Source of the DNA: Diphasiastrum complanatum | Lineage: Eukaryota > Streptophyta > Lycopodiopsida > Lycopodiales > Lycopodiaceae | Reading direction: 5' to 3' | DNA: 64,000 bases | Assembly: GCA_029204225.1 (NCBI GenBank) | Contig: CM055102.1 | Coordinates: forward strand, 3,227,528 to 3,291,527 | Shown: positions 44,422 through 55,306 of the stretch, in pieces | Numbering within the stretch: position 1 is the first letter of the stretch | Layout: the number at the start of each line of letters is the position of its first letter | The notes under the pieces: model-generated | Databases searched by the model: none | Told to the model about the DNA's origin: nothing | Seen by the model: only the letters and a program-made list of their open reading frames with translations | Made by a program: the position numbers and the translations under genes

Positions 44422-45228
44422 TGTTAGAAGTATTTCTAGTGAGCGCGGTGGCTAGATCTACTTACGGGTGTAGTATAGGGATGTAGAGATTCGTCCACTT
44501 TTTAGGTTTCTACAATAAGCTTCAACGGGAATATGGACATGAATGAGAGCACTAAGGCTTACCCAACTAGTGCCCGAAATTAAAATAAACTAATTAGTAA
44601 CAACAACAAAAATCCTTGCTAAGGCTTACCCAACTAGCAAGGTGACTAGACTAATCCTAGATTAATACCCGAAGGGTAATAAATGAGATTGCGGCTAATA
44701 CTAAACAAATAAGCAATAATGAACATGCCACAATAAAACCAATGAAAAGGAGGCAAGAGGAGGCCCGAGCACCTTCCCTCAAGCTATGCACCTTTCCAAG
44801 GGGAACACAAATGAAAAAGAATGATAATTCTCCAAAATAGCGAGCAAGATAGCTTAATCTCAAAAGTGTTCTTTGCAATGCGAATACCTCTCCTTTTTTG
44901 GCAAGGAGGGTCTTCCATAAGTGTCTAATAACTTATGGGACTAATCTGTTCCTAGCCTTTCTAGAACTTCTAACTTAGGATTTAGAACTTCAATTTTCTT
45001 AACTTAGGACGACTTAAGATAAAATATTTCTAATCTTAAGTTTCTTAAGTCTAAGTTCTAAATCTAAGTTTAAGCTATTTTATTAATATTTAAGCTTCTA
45101 CTCATGGACTTACAAAACACATGCCATGGCTTGAAGTTTATTGACAAATACTCATACGTGGTCTTACAAAACACATGCCACAGAGTTTTATATTTTTTTA
45201 TTTTCTCTGTGTTAGCACAGTTCTAACA
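44422..45228 (-). repeat. 5' LTR of the gypsy element (807 bp)
   Basis: In element orientation it begins TGTTAGAA and ends TTCTAACA, an 8-bp inverted repeat, and is followed by the primer-binding site. No second LTR or target duplication was found because the 3' half of the element has been lost. Confidence 0.8.
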
Positions 45229-45352
45229 CCATCCAACGTAGGTTTGAAACACAATTTGGGTTCCTCCAAAATATCAAACATTGCATCTGACTTTTCTCGT
45301 CTATGAAAAAAACATTTGAACATCTGCAATAATTGATTATGCTTGTTAGCTC

Positions 45353-45723
45353 CTCTAGAAGGCCTGTCGCGACGGCCTTCTAGAAGGCCTGGCGCCTGTC
45401 GCAACAGGCCTTCTGGCGCCTGGCCTTCTAGAAATTTTCTAGAAGGCCTGTCGTGAAAGTTTCTAGAAGGGCGCCTGTCACGTTTCTAGAAGGCCGTCGC
45501 GAAATGTTCGCGACAGGCGCCTTCGCAAATATCTCGCAACGGTCGCGCCAGGGGTCCAGGCATCGTGAAAATGCCCTAGCGCCAGTGCGACGGGCGAGAA
45601 TTTCATGACGGGCCTTTGCGAAAATTTCGCGAGTCATGAAGGCGCGCCCGAGGTCCAGCTCGTCAGGGGCACCGGTGTCCACGCCCGCGCCCGAGGTGCC
45701 CCGGTGCCGCGTCAGCACCGGGG
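45353..45723. repeat. GC-rich hairpin-dense patch with TCTAGAAGGCC and TCGCGA words
   Basis: GGCCTTCTAGAAGGCC (45374-45389) is a perfect 16-bp palindrome. It overlaps an 11-bp arm pair TCTAGAAGGCC/GGCCTTCTAGA around TGTCGCGAC. Further partial copies of CTAGAAGGC, GGCGCCTGTCGC and TTCGCGACAGGC follow. CCCCGGTGC (45699-45707) and GCACCGGGG (45715-45723) form a 9-bp stem with a 7-base loop. The surrounding DNA is AT-rich. Confidence 0.85.
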
Positions 45724-45879
45724 CAGGACTTGACGCCTCTTCATAGCCAACTATACGATAGGCTATTTGCATATGTGCATGTGTATATTTGTATATATAA
45801 AAGCATGCCATATTAATTGAGACAGTGTTTACTGTTGTGTGGCTTGAGAATACCAACCATCGATCTATAAGGATATATA

Positions 45880-46077
45880 CACATCCCTTTGGCTCTACTT
45901 CAGTTTTAGGGCACACGTCTTTAGATAGCTTGAAGCCTACATCCATAGGAGAATCTATGGCTTTACAATCTTCCATGCCATACTTGTGAAGTATAGTAGA
46001 TAGATATTCCTACTAGCTGATATAGATTCACTTGTTAGCTCTGCCTCTGATAACTTCAATGCCAAGTAGATAGTGCG
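45880..46077 (-). pseudogene. Copia RT fragment
   Basis: The minus-strand frame reads HYLLGIEVIRGRANK, a stop, then ILHKYGMEDCKAIDSPMDVG and FKLSKDVCPKTEVEP. This is the part of copia RT just before the ITRPDL region. It is a short scrap with stops. Confidence 0.85.
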
Positions 46078-46080
46078 GTG

Positions 46081-49000
46081 GCCCTCAATGAGTTATTGGC
46101 TAAGGTTAAGGGGGCCTCAAAGTGCAACACAAAAGAAAAGAGATCAATGTCAAAAAGAGATGGATTTATGACCAAGTGGGCAAAGACCAAGGGCCAAAGA
46201 AAATTAGCCATGGGGTTTCTTAATAGCCCTATGGAAAAACCAAGTCACCTTTTTGGGAGCTATGGATATTTGGACCATAAATAAAGCAAATAATCAATTT
46301 ACAAGTTGGGCATGGTAATTGGTGAAATTCCCCTCTAATTGGCACATGGGAAAAGAAGCTAACCTTACTTTATTGCTAGCAGAGAAAAAGGGTTTATAAT
46401 GGAAATTCAAAGAGATTCGCACTTAAAAGGGCCATTATCTAATCGCCATGGGCCTAAAAGCAAATAGACATAAGAGGTCTTATAATAGGCACATGAGGTT
46501 GAAAATCAAATCACATTTAATACCATTTGCAAGGTTGTGCAAGGATGAAAGAAAGGTAAAATGGCAAAATGAAATGCAGGGTGGGCCTCAGCTGCATGAA
46601 AGGAGGATGACGTGCTGCATGGAAAAAGAGGAGTTTTTGTGAAGGCCATGAGTTTTCATTCTGCATGTTGTGTTTTTCCAGGCTGAACAGTGTCAATTGG
46701 TGTCAATTGATTCATCACAGTTTCATTATATGTATATGAATCTGCTATTGCTATGGAGTTGAAGCTTTTGGTTAAGAATGGTGTCTCATACTGGCTTGCT
46801 GAAGACATCTGTCTATTTTGATTATAAGAGAATGTCTATTTTGATTATAAGAGAAGGGAGTAGTTCTGTTATGAGAATCAGGTTCTGCTGAGGTTTACAC
46901 TCTCTGCATGCTGTTATGCTAGAATTTTACTGCATTAGAATGGGTTCTCTGTTGGGTTTAGTAACTGCATCTGTCCAAGCTACTGTCAATGATTGTGGTG
47001 ATGAATATCCTGTGATTTTCAAGCCTACTATCCCTTGGTAGAATGCTGCATCTTCCTCTGAATTTTGAGTCTCTGCAAGACTGCTAATTGTCTCTGGTAT
47101 GGATTAGGACTCTTTTCTGTGGGTTCATGGACACTGTATCTAGGTTGTTTTGTTAGTTCCTGTGTATGCTGAGATACGGAGACTCTTTGTTAGTTTCAAG
47201 AAGATACTGAGAATGTTTTTACTTCCAGGAGTAAAATACTGAGTTTTCTGAAGACTGTTTCTCCTATGTCCTCTTGTTATCAGTTCTTCACGAATGCTGC
47301 TTTTTCATCACTAAGCCTTGTCTTACCTCACTTCTCATCATCTGGGAAAAACGGTATCATGTCATAAAGAGAGGGTTAGTTTGATTGTTAATGCAGTAAC
47401 ACACTGGTTATTGAAGTTTGCAGACCTCCCTTTCCCAGTTTTCAGAATGTGAAGAACTAATTAGGAATCAAAATCACCCTCTCTTCTATACCAACGTGAG
47501 GAATGAAATCATTGTTCTATCTGAAATTTGTAGTTCGGGCTTCTGCTAGAAAGATGCACATAACACTGCCTCATTCTGAAAGTCTGATCAGAATTGTCAC
47601 ATAACTTTTGAAAGGATTGGATCCCTTTTGGCACATTATTTACCCTTCATTCTGCAGAGATCCCACAAAGCCAGAGCTCCAAGTCCTTACCTTGGTGAGC
47701 TCAGCTCCACGATGAATGCCTTCAACTGACTGTCCGCAGATTGGGTTGCATAATCACTATTTAGGTGTAACACATCTGATTTCTGCCAGCGACTCACTGT
47801 AAGAAGATCGCGAGTAGAGAGGAACGAGTAGCGAGCAGAGAGGCCGAATGATGTGTGCATAAGCGTGCTTCCACTTCCATGAGTTTACATCTCTTCCAAA
47901 GTCGTGTTGTGAAGAGTGAGATCAAAGTTTTTTTTGGAGAAGGGGTCTCACAAAAACATATTCAGAACGATGGTTCCCTCTTATCATTATTGAGCTCTCC
48001 CTTTCCAACCGAGCACAACTCTAAGACCATTACCAAGGTACATTCTTGTCATATTTGGCTTTACCAGTTGGTTTACAAATGAAGGGAGGACTGTACTCAT
48101 TGTATATATGTATTGGAATTCATAACTTAGCTAAGCTAGATTTAAGTTATGGACTCATGTTTAGTAAATGGCTGATGGAAAAAGTGCTCATAACAATTAG
48201 TAAGTATGTTTAAGATGTGGTTGCTATTCATTTTAGTGAAGAAAAGGAGGTCTCACTAGGATACTTAATGCTCTTGTTGTAAATTCATATTGTGATTCAG
48301 TAGTATGGGTATGTAATGGTTTGTAGGTTGTGTACTTACTAGTTAACTTGATGTTCTTTGACAAGTTGTTTGTAAGATTTGTAGGTAGAAGTTATGAAGG
48401 TGTTGCATGTGTTTCGTGAGTAACCAAAGTGGTAGTGATTTTGAAATGTCTATAGGAATTGCTCATGAACTCATACTAGTAATGCAAACTCGGGTTTTTA
48501 AGCATAATGTCGATTTTGTATATAGTGCACAAGTATGAATGCTGTACCCCAACCTCTTGGAATATAGAGGAAGGGATAACTGAGGCCTGAAGAGGTGGAA
48601 TATCCTCTTGGGTCTAGGAATCAACATTGGATTGGTTTTTTATTCCTCACATAGAACACAATCCTTAGTGTGAATATACGGGCACTATAGGATTCACGGG
48701 CCTTTGGAACCCGGGTCCACGCATTAGCACGAGCACATTAGTGTATATAAAACTACTTGGAAAAACGAAAAAAAATCGAAAAACAAAAAAAATGAAAATC
48801 TTCAAAAAACACAAGATACATCACTATTTCAACTAAGAGTACCAAGTTCCCTTAGCTTTAGTGCGTAAAAGTGGAAGATTTTGAGAGAAAAGTGAGAAAA
48901 CGATGAAATAATCACAACCTATATCTGTTGAATCAAACTTTGATGGGAGGGTCGGGATTTTTCCGAGTTTACTTGAATGGGACTAACAACATTAGGAACT

Positions 49001-50966
49001 CTTTGAGAAAAGCACACGTGAGTATGGGATTTAGTTCTAAGTTTAAATTGCCATGGGCATTGCACATAGATATGTAATTTTAAGTTATGTAAAAGTTAGT
49101 CACAAAGGCCTATTGGGGGTTTGTCCCATGGCACCAGTGTGATTCAAAGTTAAGTTAGTCTATGTGGCTTACTTGTCTCACAGTGCATTTCCGTAAGTGA
49201 CCACCACTCCAAGTATAAATAGGAGTGGAAGAGTCCATTTTCGAGAAGAACCTCATTTGCAATACATGCCTATCTTTTCTCTTTGAGTGTTCTCCCTTGT
49301 GTGGTTTCATGTAGGGTAAGCCTTAGAGGAGGAGATTTAGATTAGAGTTTTATCCTTTAGGTTAAGTCGTCCTCTAAAAAGAGAAAAGAGAGAAGAGTGG
49401 ATCTTACCCTCAGGATACTCACCATGCTCATTATCGTCTTTCCATCCTCTTGCTCAAGCTAGTTGGAGAAGCCATAGCGTAGACTAGTTGGGAGACTGCC
49501 ATAGTCATGCTAGATGGAGCCATAGCCAACGGAGGTACAACACGCCGTTGCCACTCTTCTTCGCAGTTTACCCTCCAATATGTGTGTTCTGGGGCCACCG
49601 TGGAAAGGATTTGGTGGCCTGTATTCAGCAGTCAGATCTGAAAAAGGGTCACTACAATTTCCAGCTTCTTTACGAGGCAATTGATAGTAGGAAGAAGGGT
49701 TTCTACAGCACGTCAGCAAAGGATGGGGTATCTGGCCCTATTTAATGCGTCTGCCCTACCCATCTCCTTGCTACTGCTCAATCGTTTTCTGGCTGCCCGT
49801 TCCTATTGCCTCCCTATGCCAACCTAGTTCTTGTTGTGGATCTTAAGACCTCCCGTGTCCTTGGAAATGTCTCAACTGTGTAGCGTAGACACAGTTTGCG
49901 CGCATGTCCTGGTCGTCGCTTCATTTTTTCTACAGCCATTTGCATCACGCATTTCTACAGTTGGGCGGTAAGCATTTTCTTGCGATCCACATCCTGCCTT
50001 AGCAACACGTTTCACCTACAAGCACACTTCAAAAATCTCAAATGGTTGTTTCACTCCAGCAGCATTGTGAAAAGCAATGAAAGAAATGCTTGATGTTAAG
50101 TAATCAATATGCTGCTGATGTCTTCTACTAATAAGACATGATATTAAAAATTTTCATTCTTCACAGTACAATGCAACGACCAAAATTAGCACAAATTTCT
50201 TGATGAATGGAGCTACGGATCAATTTTGTTGCAGATTTCTTTGACAAAGAAATGACAATAGTAGAGTGCAAGAGCGGACTGTGTAGTGGCAGAGAGTGAG
50301 CTTTGAGAAAGTAGTAGTTGTTGTGTTGCTTGTGAGAGAGACGTTTCTTGTGACAAGAGTGGTTGTTGTGTTATTTGTGAGGAGAATCTTTTGTGAGAAA
50401 TGATTTTGGTTGTGAAGCCCCAAGAAGTATTAGCACAAGTAGCAGAGGATGGCCTTGTTTGAGCTTTGCTTATGGACTGCTCAGAAATAATTTTGAACGA
50501 GAATCCGCCTAAAACCAACTCGCACAATTGCTTTTCATTGTTTGCAGGCATTAAGATCCCCTTAAAAGTGCCTGTGCAAGTTGCCGAAAGTCACATTTTG
50601 ATTGAACTCAATATCTACATGCATTCTCCTGCAAAAAAAAAAAAAAAGGGTTCAGAGTCCACATCATTTCTGACACATCCGTGAGGTAAGAGTATTCGCA
50701 CATCTACCCCCAGGGGCAAGAAGGTAATTCTGATCAATTTTATCCGGTGTGCAAGTCATTTTTGGGGGAAGTTGCCACCAGATACAATTTTCTTGAACAA
50801 CTGTCAAAAATGCCCTCAAACCTAGTCGCACAACCTTATTTTGGAGGGAAAACACCTTTCTTCAGCCAACAATCAGGTGTGCGAGTCATTCTTTGACGAT
50901 TTTTTTGGTAAGTTTCACCCATGTTAACCATTTTTGCACAAATAACGTTGACCATACTCGCACAAG
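46081..50966. other. Long segment without recognisable genes
   Basis: Short frames exist but none is recognised. GTATAAATAG near 49214 resembles a TATA box. A perfect 23-bp tandem duplication lies at 46810-46855. From about 50690 the sequence carries GTGTGCAAGTCATT/GTGTGCGAGTCATT words and ACTCGCAC inverses, so it is the left part of the same host sequence that continues at 56232, on the other side of element G1. Confidence 0.5.
46810..46855. repeat. Perfect 23-bp tandem duplication
   Basis: A unit beginning TGTCTATTTTGATTATAAG occupies 46810-46832 and is repeated exactly at 46833-46855. Confidence 0.95.
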
Positions 50967-50971
50967 CTAGT

Positions 50972-51892
50972 TGTTGTAAAGCTGACTTGGGTGCACCCAG
51001 CGTGCCCTGTAAGACTCAAAGGGGTGACACTCCCTAAGGTCCCAGAGCAAGTTAGAATGTCAAGGACTGAGCCTCCGACCTGTGGTGAGCCAGTCAAGTA
51101 GTCACAAAGTCATGAGCTAGCTCTGGAGCTCGAGTCATGGCCTAGTCAGGAAAGCAGGTTGATTCGGCCGCCGGGACGGCTCCCGGGACCCATGTCCGGG
51201 AGCCAGACTGATTCTGCCAGGCTTGCCAGGCTTAATCAGCAAAATAAAAACTAAGTCCTAAAAAGCGTGCTTTACTAGAAAGCACTATGTTTCAAACCAG
51301 AGGGGGTGCGCCGAATCACAGCAGAACTATAGGGGGAGTCCGGCAGACAGAAACTTGGGCAGCTAAACCAGCGCCAGGAATCCAGTCGCCAGGTCTCAGC
51401 TCCCTCTACCAGCACGAGCCAGGCACAATGCCCAGCACGTGTTGGTGGCCCCGAGACCGGTCAGTCTATGTATGAATGTAACCTCTTCCAAATCTAATAA
51501 AGTTGATCCTTGGGGATGATTACCATTTCGGTTTCGCCTCCGGGACTGGTCCAAGTGGAAGGACCCTTACTACAACCTTTTTGCGTCGCTGGCGCCTAAG
51601 GGTCCCTGTCATCGACATGGGGCTTGCCGCTATGCCAATTGGTCAGTTTGGCGACCACTATGCCTTGGGGTTTCATGTGTGGCTTGTCTTTGCCTTTGGT
51701 TACCTTTTGGGGACGGATTCTGAGTTGGCTTTCGGGTTGGTTGGGATTCCAGTTTTCTTAAGTCTGAATGGTTAAGCTTGTTACGATTCTGAGTTGGCTT
51801 TTACGTAAGTGCATGATGGATGAATGTTAGACTTAAGCGCGTGTTGGGGAAACCGCTCAAGTCCCAGCGCCCTTTGAGGCGCCGGCGCAACA
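50972..51892 (+). repeat. 5' LTR of G1 (921 bp)
   Basis: TGTTGTAAAGC to GGCGCAACA (TGTTG/CAACA ends). AATAAA at 51496-51501 is a polyadenylation-signal candidate. The LTR is GC-richer than the flanks. No classic TATA box is obvious. Confidence 0.97.
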
Positions 51893-51894
51893 TG

Positions 51895-51906
51895 TGGTAT
51901 CAGAGC
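51895..51906 (+). other. Primer-binding site of G1
   Basis: TGGTATCAGAGC, two bases after the LTR end; initiator tRNA-Met type. Confidence 0.95.
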
Positions 51907-51983
51907 CGACTAGCCGGTCAGCTACGCAAGTCTCACAGGGATGGCCACGTTTTTGGGATTTGTCAGGACAACCGTTGCGCAAG

Positions 51984-52369
51984 GTGCTGCCCACAGTGTA
52001 AGCACGGGTGCATCCACGGTCGGGGTGGTCGGCAGAACGGGGGACTTGATGAGTCAAAGTGCTGCCCTCGAGGTGTAAGCACGGTCAGTTCTCGCGGTTC
52101 GGGCCTGGCGCTGTCTGCACGTAGGACGGATGAAGCAAAGTGCTGCCTAGGTAGGTGAAAGCACGGTCTGTACCTTGTGGGGTGCGGGGCGACATATTCG
52201 AACTGTACGGGTTAACCATTGATACAGAGATGCTGCTCGAATTCGGGTGTAAAGCACGGGTGGTTAGCTGCCGGTGCGGGATAGCTGCCGATCGTTTAGC
52301 TATAAGGGCTATCGACCAAAAAGTGGTGGGGCGTGACTGAGGCAATGTGCTGCTTAATGGTGAAAGCAC
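51984..52369 (+). repeat. Five stem-loop repeats in the G1 leader
   Basis: Each copy has GTGCTGC(C) on the left and (A)AAGCACGG on the right, pairing GTGCT with AGCAC. Stem limits are 51984-52005, 52059-52082, 52140-52164, 52230-52257 (left arm ATGCT) and 52347-52369. Loops of 12-18 bases differ but often carry their own palindrome: CCTCGAGG in copy 2, CCTAGG in 3, CGAATTCG in 4. Spacing start-to-start is 75, 81, 90 and 117 bases. GATGA(A/G)-CAAAG-like sequence precedes several copies. Confidence 0.85.
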
Positions 52370-52725
52370 GGATGGTTGGATGGATGTTTCCCCGTGGGCT
52401 AATTCTGTGATAGATTTGTGTGGGCGCGGCTAGGCAAAGGTCCTACGTCCGGTCTCAGGGGGGGTTTGTGGCTTGAGAAGGATCCTCTGTGTTTGCTTTG
52501 GTTGGTATGTTCCGTTTGTCGTGTGCTTGCTTGGACACAAATGACCTGGTTCCTACTTGGCTCTCAGGTGATGTGGGCGTGCTAAGTTTGAGGAAGGGAT
52601 ATTTTCATTGAAGCTGATTTAATAAAGAAGAAAAGAGAGCTGTGGGGCCCGGCTGACAGAAGGGAGAGCTTCAAATATAAAAAGGATTGAGGCGATAATC
52701 TGTTGGAAGTACACCTCTGACTATA

Positions 52726-54132
52726 ATGGAGGACCATCTTGAAGAGTTACGAGCACTGACGGACGGAGAAGAGCTGACTCGAGAATACAGCTCTCGCATG
52801 TATCGAGATGGCACCAGGTCCAAGTCGAGAAAGAAAGAGCGTATGCACTCCACAGTGGCGCCCCTCCATGAAGAGATGGGTGGCCCTTCTGAACCTACAC
52901 CAAGAGATGAACCCTTGCCAGAGGCACAACAGGACCTCTTTGAAGTGAAGATGCAGCAATACTTATCAAGCGCAATGACGGCTATGCTTAGCGAGGTGAA
53001 GAAGGATAGAGAAACCGAAAGGAAAGAATGGCAAACATCCTTGCGAGCCATGAATCTTACCCAAATTAACCTTGCTAGAGAAATGAGAGACGGGCTAACA
53101 CAGCTCGAAGCCAGGTTTGAAGAGTTGGAAGCAACTAGGGAGAATGCAGTGGCGCCTCCTCCACAGATACCAAGAGAACCACGAGCGCGAACCACGGAGG
53201 GCCCAAGAAAGACTGCCAAAGTGAAAGCACCACCTACTTTCAAAGGAGAGCGTGACATTCGAGTTGTGGAAGATTGGTTGTTTCACATGGACCATTACTT
53301 CCGTCTAATGAACACTCCTGAGGAAGAAAGAACTGACTTGGCATTAGCATATTTTGAGGGCTACACTACAAATTGGTACCGGATGGCAGGAATGCATTTT
53401 CAAACATGGGACGCATTCAAAGCCGCGTTACGAGAGGAGTTCATACCGAAGGATTCACACATGAGATTGAGGACAGAATTATCGGGGCTCAAACAGAAAG
53501 GGTCATTGCGAGAGTACCTCAATAGATTCAGACAGAGTGTATGGGTTATTGAAGATATGTCCGAGGCGGACAAAACTCATTACCTATTGTCTGGAATGCA
53601 ATCCTGGACCCGACGTGCGATAGACAGCTACATGCCCCATGATTTCAATTCAACTATTCGAGCGGCTGAAATGGTTTGTGATTATGAGAGCACATTGGCA
53701 CCAGCTGCTCCCGCAACCTCAACAAGAGTACTTAGTGGATCCAGACCGAGTCCGAGCTTCTTTTCAAGGGGGGACTCAGCTCCAAATGGCAACCAAGCCT
53801 CGAGTAGCGTGAATAAATTCCCAACAAAAACAGGGTTTGGCAACCAAGGCAACAATGGAGGGAACATGTTCCAGAGAAGAAACAATGTTGGACCTTCGAC
53901 TAGTCACAGCAACAGCTCACCAACAGTGGGCAGTTCCATGCGTTGCTTCAACTGTCATCAGCAAGGTCACTCTTGGAGATCATGCCCCAAACCATTGAAT
54001 AAGCAAATCATGGCTGCCATTGAAGGATTTGATAGGATGGAGAGAGAGGCATTTGATCAAGAAGATGGTGAACAAGATGATGAAGAGGACCCAGAAACGG
54101 ATTTGACGGAGTCTGACCTGAATGCCTTGTAA
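52726..54132 (+). CDS. Gag polyprotein of G1
   Basis: This 468-aa gypsy-type Gag would form the particle that packages element RNA. Residues ~85-140 are a charged, coiled-coil-like region (KKDRETERKEWQTSL, LEARFEELEATREN). The retrotransposon gag domain spans ~165-300 (VVEDWLFHMDHYFRLMN, YFEGYTTNWYRMAG, AFKAALREEFIP, LREYLNRFRQSVWVIEDM). A CX2CX4HX4C knuckle CFNCHQQGHSWRSC lies at 407-420, followed by an acidic tail. The ORF is fully open, consistent with the element's youth. The start ATG at 52726 follows an 819-base leader. It ends in tandem stops TAA TAG, after which the same frame is open into the protease-like ORF. Confidence 0.93.
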   Translation: MEDHLEELRALTDGEELTREYSSRMYRDGTRSKSRKKERMHSTVAPLHEEMGGPSEPTPRDEPLPEAQQDLFEVKMQQYLSSAMTAMLSEVKKDRETERKEWQTSLRAMNLTQINLAREMRDGLTQLEARFEELEATRENAVAPPPQIPREPRARTTEGPRKTAKVKAPPTFKGERDIRVVEDWLFHMDHYFRLMNTPEEERTDLALAYFEGYTTNWYRMAGMHFQTWDAFKAALREEFIPKDSHMRLRTELSGLKQKGSLREYLNRFRQSVWVIEDMSEADKTHYLLSGMQSWTRRAIDSYMPHDFNSTIRAAEMVCDYESTLAPAAPATSTRVLSGSRPSPSFFSRGDSAPNGNQASSSVNKFPTKTGFGNQGNNGGNMFQRRNNVGPSTSHSNSSPTVGSSMRCFNCHQQGHSWRSCPKPLNKQIMAAIEGFDRMEREAFDQEDGEQDDEEDPETDLTESDLNAL

Positions 54133-54168
54133 TAGATAGGGGCACTTGCGGCTTATCGTGAACATCTT

Positions 54169-54939
54169 ATGGCGACTCCTGCGAGGGGATCCAAGTTATT
54201 GTACCTGAAAGGCTGTATTCAAGGCATGATCATTTACTTCATGGTAGACCTGGGGGCGTCACATAACTACTTGTCAGAAAAACTGACAGGAGAATTGGAC
54301 ATCCAATGTGAAGAAAATGTGACTCCTATTTGTGTGGAGACTGCGAAAGGTACAATGACCACTTGTAGATTGGCAACCAACTTACCAATCTCTCTGGGAG
54401 CCTGGAAGAATCGACTAACGTTCACAATCTTGAAGATGGATGCCTTCGACGCTATTTTGGGATTAAGTTGGTTTAACGAACATGTGGTGGCCTTCTTGGC
54501 AAAAGGGGTTAACCTTGTGTTATTATATAATGGCAGGAGACCTTGTGTCGTTAGAGCTGTGCCAGGGGACCAACTAGAAAAGAACGACACAAATGAACCT
54601 GAGCCAACCATTCCTCCCAATCTCATTCACCTATTTAACGAAGGACAACCAACAGTGACAGACCAGCTGACACGGGAACAAATGGAGCCAAAATTGCCTA
54701 TAGTCTCTACATCAAAGGTGAATTCAAGTGCCGATGCAGAGCTCAAAGAGCTCACCTTGTGTGACCAAGCGAAAACTCACCTTTTTAATGAAAGACATCC
54801 AACAGTGACAAACCAGCTGACGCGAGGTCAAATGGAGCCAACATTGCCTGCAGTTTCTACGTCAAAGGTGAATCTAAGTGCCGATGCAGAGCTCAAGGAG
54901 CTCAACCTGGACGACCAAACGAAATATCTAGAGTCCTAG
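54169..54939 (+). CDS. Protease-like ORF of G1 with altered active site
   Basis: The ORF has 256 codons from ATG. The retropepsin-like part is ~1-120: IIYFMVDLGASHNYLSEKL, where gypsy proteases have D-S/T-G, then DAILGLSWFNEH, the usual second landmark. Asp27 is kept but the next residue is Leu, so activity is doubtful. Residues ~153-250 consist of a 50-aa unit present twice (HLFNE..PTVT..QLTR..MEP). The ORF is in the same frame as gag, separated by TAA TAG and ten sense codons before this ATG. Expression by readthrough, reinitiation or not at all is unknown. No RT motif follows. Confidence 0.8.
   Translation: MATPARGSKLLYLKGCIQGMIIYFMVDLGASHNYLSEKLTGELDIQCEENVTPICVETAKGTMTTCRLATNLPISLGAWKNRLTFTILKMDAFDAILGLSWFNEHVVAFLAKGVNLVLLYNGRRPCVVRAVPGDQLEKNDTNEPEPTIPPNLIHLFNEGQPTVTDQLTREQMEPKLPIVSTSKVNSSADAELKELTLCDQAKTHLFNERHPTVTNQLTRGQMEPTLPAVSTSKVNLSADAELKELNLDDQTKYLES
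54628..54927 (+). repeat. 150-bp in-frame tandem duplication within G1 ORF2
   Basis: Unit 1 starts at 54628 and unit 2 at 54778. The exact 150-bp period preserves the frame. The copies have diverged by substitutions, more than the two LTRs have, so the duplication predates this insertion. Confidence 0.9.
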
Positions 54940-55296
54940 GGGACTCATCCAGATGTGCGACAACAACGACATATCTGAGGCTTAAGGGAGCTGTGAGTAC
55001 CTTTTTCTTTCATGCTAATAAAGTAAGCCGCATTTCTCATTGAGGAGTGAGCTTCAGTTTGATGTCTAAGTGCAGCAGCTTCACACAGGTTTTACGTAAG
55101 TGAACTAGATCCACACTTTTCCTGTGCTGGGTGTAAAACACAATATCATTACTCTGCTTTACAGTTGGTTTCCTTTGGCCGGTGAATCAAGCCCGTGCCC
55201 TTGTATATGTGACTAAAGTCTGGCCGGTGAATTAAGCCTGTGCCATGAGTCTTAGGTTCTAGTTTGGCCCTGATGAGGACATCAGCTTTCTCAAAC
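54940..55296 (+). other. G1 3' non-coding region
   Basis: No ORF. GGCCGGTGAAT-AAGCC-GTGCC occurs twice (55177-55199 and 55222-55244, period 45). AATAAAG lies near 55018. No trace of RT or integrase is readable. Confidence 0.7.
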
Positions 55297-55306
55297 GAGG
55301 GGAGGA
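55297..55306 (+). other. Polypurine tract of G1
   Basis: GAGGGGAGGA immediately before the 3' LTR. Confidence 0.9.

Noticed and set aside
51287-51475. 62-codon frame repeated at 55622-55810 in the G1 LTRs
   Set aside because: Duplicated only because the LTRs are duplicated; no start context, homology or coding signal supports a gene.
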